From Ciona intestinalis (taxonomy: Eukaryota; Chordata; Ascidiacea; Phlebobranchia; Cionidae): a DNA stretch of 64,000 bases. The stretch spans positions 144,217 to 208,216 of the forward strand of contig NW_004190338.2 in the NCBI RefSeq assembly GCF_000224145.3. Direction: 5' to 3'. Positions 25,751-36,217 of the stretch are shown here, in pieces. Position 1 is the stretch's first letter. Each line of letters starts with the position of its first letter. Below the pieces are notes generated by a model that worked only from the letters and a program-made list of their open reading frames with translations, ran no database searches and was not told the origin of the DNA. A program made the translations under genes and the position numbers.

Positions 25751-26335
25751 CTAAAAAACGATATGATAATACAAATAAGTTGCAGTTCGAAAAGAAAATG
25801 CACAAACTTTATGCACTATATAGGAAGGGGTATGTTGGCACTCATACCGTAGGTATGTATCACAAATATTGTAAAACCCTAGTAGTGTGCAAAATAAAAT
25901 TTTTAAGGCAATATTATTTCGTGTTGCTTACGTGTAATCGTACTAATAAATTCAATTTTTAATCAAAATTAGCACAGATTTTGAACTATAGGAGCTGGTG
26001 AGTAAATTGTTAAATAACTCCTCGTGTATTTTAACATATTTTCTTTGAATTGTTGTCAGTCTATAAAGGAATGATAGTGGTAATTCGTGGTATCACCCAA
26101 AAACCGTCACATGTATTTTGATCTTTAAAAGATTAGGCAGTATGAGATAAGATGGGTTCCATTAGAACAATATCCCTACCTAATCGTGTTTTCATTTCCT
26201 AATCAGTAAACATCGTAATGCTCATTACAAAAACTTTATACCAGGCTTATACTGTTGGTATTTGACGGCGCATGATTTTTAACAACTGACAACGCTCTTT
26301 TAAGAGTTGTAAAAAAAACGGTTTTATAATTCTGT

Positions 26336-26536
26336 ATATAGTAGGGTGGGGGAAGATAGGACACAGTTTTATTTTATTTTCTTGTCTAATTTGGTAGCAA
26401 ACAGAGAACACTTAGAGAAACATAAAACCGTATCCTTACAACTCCTAAAGACCGCTGTTAATTGTTTAAAACATGATCAGGGTATTTGGAGACTATGTGC
26501 TAAAGGTGTCTCATCTACCCCCTCACTCTACTATAT
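26336..26536 (-). mobile_element. MITE family M
   Basis: Full copy. Confidence 0.85.
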
Positions 26537-26540
26537 ATAT

Positions 26541-26615
26541 ATTTGGTTTACTACCAAACCAAATGAGACAAAAAGAGAATACAAAATTGATCCATTTTAC
26601 CCCAACCTACTGTAG
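26541..26615 (+). mobile_element. MITE family M, right-end fragment
   Basis: Only the last 75 bp, ending CCAACCTACTGTAG directly before the open frame at 26620. Confidence 0.65.
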
Positions 26616-26619
26616 ATAA

Positions 26620-27057
26620 AAACTCACGGAAATATTCATCTTTTTATCTCTAGCAATAATTTGGGTGGAATTAAATTCTGCGCTCCTGTCTGGTGACCAG
26701 GTGAAAAAATTCCAAAGGATCTGTAAAAAAACGAAACAAAATATTCTTTGTTTAGTTACGAATAACACTCATTACGACCTACTAAAGAAATATAAGGCCG
26801 TATCTCTAGTAGGCCGTGCACTCACTTCTGTTTTGTTCGTATTGTCACACGTCAAAGTAAAATTTGTATCCGCTCTTACTGATAGAAAATCGGGATTATA
26901 TAGCCCTGCAAAAAGAAAGAATGATTACCGTTTACTGAGACTCAGCGCTTTCATATGCAAAATATATTTAACCGCCTTACCGAAGACTGTGGGCGGAAAG
27001 AAGGTGCATGATAACATACAGGCGATGCTGATGACAGACAGCGGTTTGATGAACTGA
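26620..27057 (+). CDS. Small helical protein with signal-like N-terminus, no ATG (possible cytokine-like gene or exon)
   Basis: Open from just after TAA (26617-26619) to TGA (27055-27057), about 145 codons, which is unlikely by chance in DNA this AT-rich. The start has the look of a signal peptide, IFIFLSLAIIWVELNSA, but the codon where a Met would be expected is ACG (26626-26628). The alternative is an exon spliced at CTCTAG (26648-26653). The rest is helix-prone: QVKKFQRICKKTKQNILCLV, then RALTSVLFVLSHVKVKFVSAL, a basic stretch (SPAKRKNDYR) and LLRLSAFICKIYLTAL. This order of helix, basic loop and Cys-containing last helix parallels the gene at 6688. It lies opposite the 5' end of the receptor gene, between its first secure exon (25670) and a tentative upstream exon (27107). 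No family recognised. It may be a gene, a terminal exon or a decayed copy. Confidence 0.5.
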   Translation, partial: KLTEIFIFLSLAIIWVELNSALLSGDQVKKFQRICKKTKQNILCLVTNNTHYDLLKKYKAVSLVGRALTSVLFVLSHVKVKFVSALTDRKSGLYSPAKRKNDYRLLRLSAFICKIYLTALPKTVGGKKVHDNIQAMLMTDSGLMN

Positions 27058-27106
27058 ATATAATGAACAAATATTATTGAGGTAAAAAACGTTATTTTAA
27101 ACGTAC

Positions 27107-27164
27107 CTGAATCATATTCCAGGAAAAAGTCCAGGAAATCTCTTGTTTAAAATACCCAGTATTC
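27107..27164 (-). CDS. Tentative 5' exon of the cytokine receptor gene
   Basis: Between a weak AAAG acceptor and a good GTACGT donor, ending EISWTFSWNMIQ in phase 0. That matches the phase-0 start (ITCKFVLN) of the first secure Ig-domain exon. No signal-peptide exon with an ATG could be tied to it; candidates between 27240 and 27520 do not give one clear frame. Confidence 0.4.
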
Positions 27165-27952
27165 CTTTGTTCCAAGTGAAAGTACAACACAGTAACAATA
27201 TACGGTTACATGTATGCCTATACAGCATGAAAACTAAAATCTCTAAAAAAATATTAATGCAACAAAGATTTCAACAGACGAATTCAACATAGAAAAGCGG
27301 AATTGAGCATCGGTTAAAGCACGACTCTTATAAATACCTGCTGAGGGTACAGTAGCAGTAACAAAACAGCCAATTGTTCCCGCCCTTGAATGAATGAAGC
27401 AATCTATACGAAGGAGCAAACCGACGGGAGGGAATTTGTGCTTTTTGACGCGAACGAGTTGTGGCGGTCTGAGACAGACCACCCCAGCAAATGCCATATT
27501 ATGCAACCTCATACCACCAAAAGACTATATTTGGTATTTTTAGAATGGACAACGCCATCTTGAATAACAATCGCTAGAAAATATTATTTTTTAACCTATT
27601 TTGGGGACATCTATGTGTATAAAAGCAACAGGGTGTTTCCTTTTCCTTTTTTTCCAGCGGGGCAAAAAATAGAACTAAAAATAAGAACAAGCATTTTTTT
27701 GTTTTGACTTGCAGTTTTCCTCTCAAACATTTGCAGCAACTAAGGAAGCGTATCGACGCGTTATATTTGTCTCACATTCTTGCATTTATATTTGCACAAA
27801 CTACTTGACTTTACGGTAATATGAAGACCGACCAAATTCACCATTGTAAAGCACTGCATTTCTTAGAAAAGGAAATAAATATTGAATAGAACAATAACGA
27901 GATATATGTTTTGCCTGCACACTACAAATTATGTCCGTCGTTAATATATTAC

Positions 27953-28195
27953 AATGGGGGAAGATGGGACACTTAAGCACATATTGCCAAATATTTCCAC
28001 GATCAAAATAAATGACGGTTTTTGGGTGATACGACGAATTAGTACTATCATTCCTTTATTAATTGACAACAATTTAATAAAATATAATAAAACACACGAG
28101 GAGTTATTTAGCGATCCGCACAACAAGTGAAATTTTACAAATTCGAAAACACACAGGATAAGATGGGATGGTTTATAATCATTGTTAATTTTGAT
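27953..28195 (+). mobile_element. MITE family M-like fragment
   Basis: Left terminal repeat CAATGGGGGAAGATGGGACAC followed by a poorly matching interior; right end not found. Confidence 0.45.
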
Positions 28196-28617
28196 TATTA
28201 AGTGTATTTATAAATAGGAATACATGTAAATAACACAAAATAATACCGTAAATAACACCAAAATAATAGTACGCTTTGAAAATTAAGTCTAAACATTCAT
28301 TTTCTTGCCCTACTGCTGTGTTTTTTAAATAACAATTGTTTAAACATCAGTTGATAAATATTGTATCGTACAAATGTTTATGGACTAGTAATAACAGAAA
28401 ATTGATTGAAAAAAACCTTTTTGCTACAAATTGGGTATTGCTACAATGTTTTTTGCACAAGCCACTTCTCATAATTAAGTCCAAGTGCAAATGACTGAAT
28501 TTCGAATATATTTTCAAAATATTATCTTTCTATTATTCCAGTAGCTTATTTGAATAACTCCTGAGATATAAATTTTCGAATTAAATTTGTTTTCGAAGTT
28601 TGGCAATGAAAACATAC

Positions 28618-29222
28618 AAAACTACAATGTGGGGGAAGATGGGACTCTAAACTGAAAAAGATTTACATTGGCAGTATTTTTAAATTATAGTTAACCTACC
28701 GAGTTTAACAGGCTGTGCTAGTTTCTTTGCCATGTAAACTTTATATCTATAACTTTAAACCGATATTTTATTGCTGCTTTTATCTCAAATTAAAGTCATG
28801 TTGACCCCTGTCTATTTTTTTCATGTTTTTATTTCTTATGTTTTTTACAAAACTAAAACTAGTTTTATGAGACAAAATTAAACTGTACAAAATATTTACG
28901 GTTGTTTGATGAAGCCATAAAACTAGTTTAATCGTCCACACTTACAAACTAAAAAAATTTTTAACTTTATTATGATTTAGCAAGCATTCAAAGTTGGCAC
29001 CTTACTATTTCGCAATTTTTTACTTTTTCAAAACATACTGTTTCGACTTTCGGATTAACATATTTTTTTAATATAAAGATTTGACGCGCGTTTTATGAAG
29101 TCGTGATAATACTGAGGAACAATTCTGTAACAGTATTTTCCTGATTAACATTAAATAGGGATCCGTAAAAAGAAAACTAAACATAAGTCTCGTCTGACAA
29201 AGTGTCCCATCTTCCCCCACCA
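28618..29222. mobile_element. Long element with family M terminal repeats
   Basis: Ends ACAATGTGGGGGAAGATGGG and CCCATCTTCCCCCACCACAT in inverted orientation, about 605 bp apart. The interior is unlike the usual 200-bp MITE and carries no long open frame. Confidence 0.65.
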
Positions 29223-30729
29223 CATTGAATATGTTAAACCAAAACTAAATGTAAAATACTAAGATTATAACAATAGCAGTCGCCTTAACGAATAAAACAC
29301 AGCTTGTCGACAACTTATCTATAAACACAGGTGATATATGAAAGTTATGTACGCCGACATTTCGCAATATTTACCTAAAATCCGGGGGTTTTTATTCTAA
29401 AAATACACACACTACCCCACCGTCACTGTGCCCTATACCCCACCGTACAGCGTGAACTATACCCCACTGTGGGGTGTGGTTGGTGTTTGATGGTTGAAAG
29501 AAAATACATTTCGGGGCAAAGGTCAGAGTGGTCGGACACCCATAGACGGCAAAGGACTAATTTGGGGTTTATACGACTGTCTGAACTGGGCATATTTGAA
29601 AATTTAAAAGCAGTTACTCTTATATTACAATACTTTTAACTTAATTTATTTTAGGAAATTTGAATACTTATCAAACAATGGCATACTGTTTTCGATTGCC
29701 TTTAATCCTACTGCGCATGTGCGAGTTGCGGCTAGAAAAAATGTTTTCATGCCTTTTTTAAAAAAGAATTTTTACAAAATTTTATTTCCGTGCCCTTCAC
29801 GACTTAGCGTTGTTGGTTGGTAAAGCACGGTTAGCAAATATGGGATATTATGTCTTTCTAACTCGCAGTACAATACATTCTTTGTTGGCATTTCATAAAT
29901 GTTACAATTATTCTCTAATTTCAACTCGCTAGTTGGCGCTCTCAAGCAAATTTTCTTATGACTTAAAGTGCTCGGACTAAAACAGCTGTTTTAAGTAAAA
30001 AAACGTGTAAGTTTGTTTCAAATATTGTGGCGGCATATAACTTCACCTACAAGAAACATTTGTATTAGTTTAGAATTTATCATTTTGTTCTGTAAGGTAA
30101 AATATATGCATTTGAAATGGATAACTAGTACAAAAACTTGTATGTTTTATGCATTTATTTTTTCCGCTGGTTCGAATTTACAAGTCTAATTGTTGTTCAC
30201 ACGGTGTTTATGTATATACAAATGTCCTGATTGGAGGTTAAAGCCTTATATGGCCGTTTGAAATTTGTTAAAGTTAAAAACAGATAAAATGTGCCCATGT
30301 GTAGAAATGAAAGCACAGAAAAGATATTTCTAAAGATGTTCCATGAAATTAAATGTACTTTACATAAATAAGAGCTGTCGTTAAGAAGAAATTATAGGAA
30401 AACATGTTTATTTGTTATATATATAGTTCTGGGTTATGGGATAAGATGGTTCCTGTTTTTATTCTTTGCAAAATTATATAAACTTATGCTCAAGCCTCCA
30501 AAATACGTTTTTTAATTGTTTTCAAGAAAAAAAAAAACATATTATGTAAACAGTATCCATCTTACCCCACAGTCTTAGCTTTAAATTTAATTTTAGAATA
30601 ACTACTGATAAAAGGTATTCGAAGTGTTGCAAAAAAGTAAACATCATTTTTGTCGAATATAAATGTGCAATACTATATACAAAAGTGCAGTTTTCATACA
30701 TCTGTATGTGCTTGGTATTAATACACTTC
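29223..30729. other. Intergenic region
   Basis: Upstream of the receptor gene and downstream of the type II membrane protein gene at 30730. It contains short C-rich repeats (ACCCCACCGT type, 29410-29475) and a MITE fragment at 30434. No exon supported. Confidence 0.5.
30434..30576 (-). mobile_element. MITE family M, short copy
   Basis: Internally deleted; ends GTTATGGGATAAGATGG and CCATCTTACCCCACAGTC. Confidence 0.6.
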
Positions 30730-32794
30730 TCATCCCAATATATTGGAAAACCAAACTTTGAAAGAATCCAGCATTAGGTTTTTCAGGCACGTTGGATCGA
30801 TGTCATAAATTGTGAAACCACCGGTTGTTGTATCGACTATCAACTCCCGCACGCAAGTGGTTAGGAGGGTGTTCATGGACGACTGCAGGAGGTTCTATAA
30901 AGTAAAGTACACTCGCTGTATAAATATAAGATGTACAAAACGTTTTATAGAGATTATTTCTTGGCCTATGAACCCATGTTATAACATATGTACTCATTAT
31001 TCGTTCGTAATTGCTTATATATGCACAAAAAGAACGGGTAATTTTTGCAAATATGTATATAGTAGAGTGGGGGGAGATAGTACACATTTTCATTCTATTT
31101 TCTCGTTCCATTTGGTAGTAAACAAAGAACATTCAAAGAATTATAAAACCGTATCCTCACGACTCCCTTAGACCGTTGCTAATTGTTTAAAACACGATCA
31201 CGATATTTGTATATTGTGTGCTAAAGGTGTCCCATCTTCCCCAACCCTACTATATGTAATATAATTCCTACTTATAAGCTTCTTAACTAAAATGAAAATA
31301 GTGTTGTTTTTTTAATTGTCGTTTAAATATAGGAAAAAATTAAGCCGACGTATAGTGTATACTGCGTATAGTCATGACGTTATATGTTGAACGTTGTAAC
31401 AAATAAAATTAATAAAAAAGGTAACTTATAGTTTACGTCGTTTATGATATATGAAAACTTGTGCAAAATATTACCGCTTGTCCTCCGTTCAATGTTATGG
31501 TGGTAGTTGTTGTGGGTAGAGTTGTTGTTGTGGGCGTGGTGGGGGTGGTGGTTGGACGGTTGTCGAGTCCAAAAGGCTTCTTGTAACCGTCCTGTTGAAA
31601 AATATTTCTTTAATGTTTAAAATTGCGCATAACAACAACGATATTTTTGTTTGTTTACATAAAGATATATATTAGGGTCGGGGGATGAAATACATTTAGC
31701 AAATAATATCTAAATATTCTGATCGTGTTCTAAACAATTAACAACGGTCTGTGGGAGTCGTGAGGGTACAGTTTTATAATTAATTTACTTTGTTTACTAC
31801 CAGAATGGCAAGGGAAATAGAATGAAAAGGTATTCCATCTTTGAAAGATGATCTTACCCAACCATACTTTAACTTTTTTTTTAAATACTACTTTCAACTT
31901 AACACACTAAGTATGCAATTACAAACATTTGGAAATCTTTTTCTTTTGAAAAAAAAACTTATAAAACTAACTACTGTGGGGTAAAATAGATTACGTTGGC
32001 ACCTAATGTATAGCCCATACTTACAATTGTTGTTATAACAATTATCAAAGCTTTCTTATAGAGTCACGAGGAAGCGTTATATAATTATGTAAATATTCTT
32101 TCTTTATTATTAAGATAGAAAAATAAAATAGAATGAAAACACCATATTACCCCAATCTATTATAATTAATTTAAGAAACAAAGGCAGTATTTTTTTTAAA
32201 TTATTTACTACCATCATGCAAGGATTCTTCATTTCCCGTCTGTATTTATGAACGCTGAACCATGACCAAGCTGTGTAGCCAATCAGGAACAAGAGAATTA
32301 ATGTCCCGAGCACGATAAACAGGTTGCAAGTACTGCGTCTTTTTCTGCAGGGACGAGTCTGGGCCTCAACGTATAGAGGAGGCGCCTGAGTACAAATTGT
32401 AAAATAATTCGAATTTTTCCTTCAAAGGTAAATTAATCAGAAAAATTAAATTATAAATTTGACGTTTTTGAGAGGCAGTTTTACCTCTACAATAAAAATA
32501 CGTTTCAGTAAAATAAGTAAAAAATTGAGAGCAAACACATCCCTAAAAAAATATTATTTTTCTTTCTTATGCCAACATTAACAATGAAAATACGGTTATT
32601 TACTCGATAAAAAAATAGGTTAAAAATAACCAAACACGCCAAAGAATTAAAGCAAATGTATGTTTGCATACCGATGGAGTTTGTGCTGTGTCATCTATGG
32701 CGACAGGAAACATTTCATTTTCAGGAAGTTTCTCTTTACTGAAGGCGTCGTCCTTGTTGGGGGTTTTGAACCCACTAGACACTTGAAACACCAT
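30730..32794 (-). CDS. Small type II membrane protein with Thr-rich stalk (family T, member C)
   Basis: Four phase-0 exons, 32672-32794, 32212-32385, 31475-31591 and 30730-30894, give 192 residues with ATG and stop. A cytosolic N-terminus of about 60 residues ends in a basic Cys cluster (CRKRRSTC). It is followed by one membrane helix, NLFIVLGTLILLFLIGYTAW, with no signal peptide, so the C-terminus should face outside. Exon 3 encodes a Thr/Pro-rich, probably O-glycosylated stalk (RPTTTPTTPTTTTLPTTTT). The last exon encodes a small domain with two cysteines and IYDIDPTCLKNLMLDSF. That exon resembles the last exon of the two genes at 33404 and 36218 (FDINSETITINLKCAKSVM), and the exon plan is the same, so the three are paralogues. 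The function is not recognisable; TNF ligands share the topology but their domain is much larger. Confidence 0.8.
31055..31253 (-). mobile_element. MITE family M
   Basis: Full copy in the last intron of gene C. Confidence 0.85.
31668..31868 (+). mobile_element. MITE family M, diverged
   Basis: Whole length recognisable; right end altered to GATCTTACCCAACCATAC. Confidence 0.65.
31972..32163 (+). mobile_element. MITE family M, old copy
   Basis: Left end CTACTGTGGGGTAAAATAG, right end ATATTACCCCAATCTATTA. Confidence 0.6.
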
Positions 32795-33358
32795 TTTACA
32801 AAACCACTAAGTTTTAAAATTAAAACCTGTACAAAGAAATACGATTTTCAAAATAACCGAAATTACTGATAAGTTTAAAAAAAAAACTAAAATCAAAGTA
32901 TTACAATTCCCAATAAAATCTTAGACGAAAAAATAAAAACATTTGATTAAATTTGTAATGTTTTTTTTTTAATTCGATATTTAAACTGAAAATGGATTGA
33001 AATGTTATAAAATGAAATTATAAGTTACAGAAACGCTGTTGTGTGTGCTTGAATATGTTTAACTACAAGTGCAATCTTGCGTGTGACCAGTAGAATATAT
33101 GTACATATAGAAGAGAAAATAAAATATGCCAGACTTACGAAACAAAGAGTTGTATGTGAATTTCAAATGCAGGAAACAAAAATAATAAACGGGAAGTTTA
33201 TGCCCTAAAAATATTCCCTGTTTTTAGGCTTATAGAAATTACATCAGAATAAAGTCGATACCTATATAACAGAATGTCTTTATCACTTCAATTGGAAAAA
33301 GTTACAACTAAAACCATGAATCACTATAGCATAATGTATTAAGAATAAAAGGCTGCTG
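32795..33358. other. Intergenic region, joins the tandem duplication
   Basis: AT-rich. From about 33085 it is the distal end of the duplicated unit (CAGTAGAATATATGTAC), repeated at 35901. Confidence 0.6.
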
Positions 33359-33364
33359 TTTATT
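33359..33364 (-). promoter_or_regulatory. Candidate poly(A) signal, family T gene A
   Basis: AATAAA on the minus strand 40 bp after the stop; the same site is at 36173-36178 in the second copy. Confidence 0.55.
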
Positions 33365-33403
33365 GTGCACGAATGTACATAAAAGTTTTCTTCACTCGTT
33401 CCT

Positions 33404-35761
33404 TTAATTCATGATTTGACCAAAACCTCTGGCCCAGAGATTCCTCATGATTTTAGCCATAACTGACTTGGCGCATTTGAGGTTGATGGTGATGGTTTCT
33501 GAATTTATATCGAAAGTGATTACTCCCTCTTCAAGGGTTGCATCTTCCTCGACCACTTTAATGCATTCGGCCAATTTTGTTGCCATTTTTTGCCACATTT
33601 CTGGTGTTCCTTCAGCGTTCTGTAGATTGAACATTTAAAAATAAATAAAATTATTTATCTGCGGGTGGCAGCGTACTACAGTAGATATATACGAGTGTTT
33701 CGTTCAAAATAGCTTTTTCCTGCTTTTGACTTTTCGTCTGTGTGGATTTAAAGGACACCCACCCACCCACAATGGTAGCAGCGTCGAAACCCTTAAACTC
33801 TGGACAGGCGCCCTTACACAGACCATAAGTCGTTGGCATTTCGATGTTACGTAATATAAAATTACAACTACAGAAAAACAAACTCTAAAGCCAGGTATAT
33901 AGTAGGATAGGAAAAGACGGAACACATTCAGCACAAAATATCCAAATATCTTAATCGTGTTTTAAACAATCTTGTTTTTTAATTCTTTGAACGTTCTTTG
34001 ATAACTACCAAATGGGACGAGAAATTAAAACAAAAAGGTGTCCCATATTACCCCACCATACTATATACTAAACAATATAATAGCAAACAAACTACAAAAA
34101 TGAATGAATTATAGGTATTTTATATATTCTCCCGTGGCGTAACTTTTTCCAAAAACCACGTGCGCGCTTACGAGTTATCATGTATATAACTTTGTTGATG
34201 ATTTACTAGTACAGTTAAAAAGCATGACACACACGCCAGCAACGGTAGTAGCATCGGGGATCGAACCCGGTAACTATAGGTATATTGAAGCAAGCACATA
34301 TGACGACTACGCTGGCAATTTATTGTTTAAACTAAAGCATACAATATGAGTTTACCATTCCATCGTTTCCGTCATGATCACCATCCTCATCACGATCGCC
34401 ATCATGATCACGATCACCACCGTGATGGCGCCATGGCCGCCAATTTCCTTGATATCCACCTTCACGGTGTCTGCCTTCAATGGCATCCATACCATTCGGA
34501 AAGAGATCCATGATCTATATATGGTTAAAAGAAAAAAATAAGATTACCCGGAATTATAAAAGCCGATCACGGGAATAATGTGATAACTTATAGTAGGGTG
34601 GAGGAAGATGGGACACCTATCCTTCTAATTTCCCCTTTCCTATTTGTTTACGCAAAACACAAAAATTATTTAACCGTATCCTCACGACTCCAATAGACTG
34701 TTAGTAATTTTTAAAACATCCGGATGTTTAAATATTTTGTGCTAAAGATTTCCCGTCTTCCCCCACCCTACAAGCATTCGGTTCATGGGGGCGACAGCTA
34801 TAGGTATTATCTGGTCACAATATCTAGTCATTTTGGTCTAGTGCATGAATTAATAAGTGTAACTTATTTATCTTTTCGCGTAGCGAAGCAACGACGACGT
34901 TATACCACGGGTGTTCTATTACGTACACCTGGTGCCAGCTTACAAGTTACCAGCACAAAAACGACATTTAATTTTTATTATTTTAAAGTACTGTTTAATG
35001 TATTGCTGGCAACCCGTACGCTATCCCACTGGGTCGAAGTAAGTGCCTTGTGTTTTGCATAATGACACACATGACAACAATGGTAGCAGCGTCAAGCCTA
35101 TAATAAGCTCCATCTTTATTCTGTTGTCTATAAAGACAGGTGTGCCAACTACTGCGTCACGGTGCGGACGACAGTGAATATAGAAATATACGTTGATTAG
35201 AAATATAAAACACGGGATATAAAGCTATAAAGTATTAGCTACAGCGCTAGTTAATACGCGTATACGTCATCGGGCTGCATGATTCATGGTGATTAATTCA
35301 AAGTAACATATAATAAATGCCAAACTAGTTACACGTGATAGCCTATATTGTTAACGTTTGCACCAAATACCACGGTGAACAAACAATAAACACAATGTTA
35401 TGTTCTTTAATAAACAGATTGTATAAATGTTAACACACTTTTAGGACAAAGAATCTAGGACGATTGCAAATAAGAATCTATACCTAAAAGAAATGTGGCT
35501 TAAAATTTACTAGGACAAAGAAGGAAAAGGCAAAATCACAAACCAAAAACTGTCCAAAATCGTCCTAAAAGTAAATAAATAAAAACTCACTCTCATTGGT
35601 GGGCACATCATTGCTCGTTGGTGTTTCAATGCATAGTGAAGTCGGCTCGATTTTATCCCGAAGTAAATTGATGTTGCCAAAAAACAACAAATTGTAAGGA
35701 CAAGGAACAAGTAACATGCACATCGGCCGCGCTTCCTTGGTCGGCTGATTGGAACGTAAAC
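33404..35761 (-). CDS. Type II membrane protein (family T, member A), exon 1 not visible
   Basis: Exons 35591-35761, 34356-34514 and 33404-33619 correspond one-to-one to exons 2-4 of the neighbour at 36218-39325. They encode a basic stretch (RPRKRGRCAC) and the membrane helix YLFLVLTICCFLATSIYFGI. A His/Asp-rich exon follows (one GDRDHD unit before GDRDEDGDHD), then the same 71-residue C-terminal segment. Changes from the other copy are few: the first residue of exon 2 is V instead of G, RLHY replaces RLHH, and the repeat exon is 36 bp shorter. The first coding exon is missing. It may lie in the N run at 35774 or have been left out of the duplication, in which case this copy is a pseudogene or uses the exon at 39239. 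Confidence 0.7.
33898..34072 (+). mobile_element. MITE family M, internally deleted
   Basis: Same deletion as in the second duplicate at 36718, so it was present before the duplication. Confidence 0.8.
34120..34315 (-). mobile_element. SINE family S-related, old copy
   Basis: tRNA-like B box (GGTTCGATCCCC on the minus strand) and a shortened body; duplicated at 36940. Confidence 0.55.
34590..34770 (-). mobile_element. MITE family M
   Basis: Copy in the duplicated unit; its partner is at 37446. Confidence 0.85.
34848..35165 (-). mobile_element. SINE family S, diverged
   Basis: AACTTATTTATCTTTTCGCG tail side to CTACTGCGTCACGGTGCGG head; partner at 37705. Confidence 0.65.
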
Positions 35762-35773
35762 CTGTATAATATA

Positions 35774-35898
35774 NNNNNNNNNNNNNNNNNNNNNNNNNNN
35801 NNNNNNNNNNNNNNNNNNNNNNNNNNNNNNNNNNNNNNNNNNNNNNNNNNNNNNNNNNNNNNNNNNNNNNNNNNNNNNNNNNNNNNNNNNNNNNNNNN
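35774..35898. other. Assembly gap (125 N) at the duplication junction
   Basis: Lies exactly where copy 1 meets copy 2, so the assembly is uncertain here. Confidence 0.99.
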
Positions 35899-36217
35899 GC
35901 ACAGTAGAATATATGTACGTATGGAAGAGATAATAAAATATGCCAGTCTTACGAAGCAAAGAGTTGTATGTGAATTTCAAATGCAGGAAACAAAAATAAT
36001 AAACGGGAAGTTTATGCCCTAAAAATATTCCCTGTTTTTAGGCTTATAGAAATTACATCAGAATAAAGTCGATACCTATATAACAGAATGTCTTTATCAC
36101 TTCAATTGGAAAAAGTTACAACTAAAACCATGAATCACTATAGCATAATGTATTAAGAATAAAAGGCTGCTGTTTATTGTGCACGAATGTACATAAAAGT
36201 TTTCTTCACTCGTTCCT

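Larger units (their letters stand above)
33085..35773. repeat. Tandem segmental duplication, copy 1
   Basis: Near-identical to 35901-38630. Corresponding points are offset by 2814-2855 bp. The unit holds exons 2-4 of a family T gene, MITEs, SINEs and all intron sequence. Confidence 0.92.
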
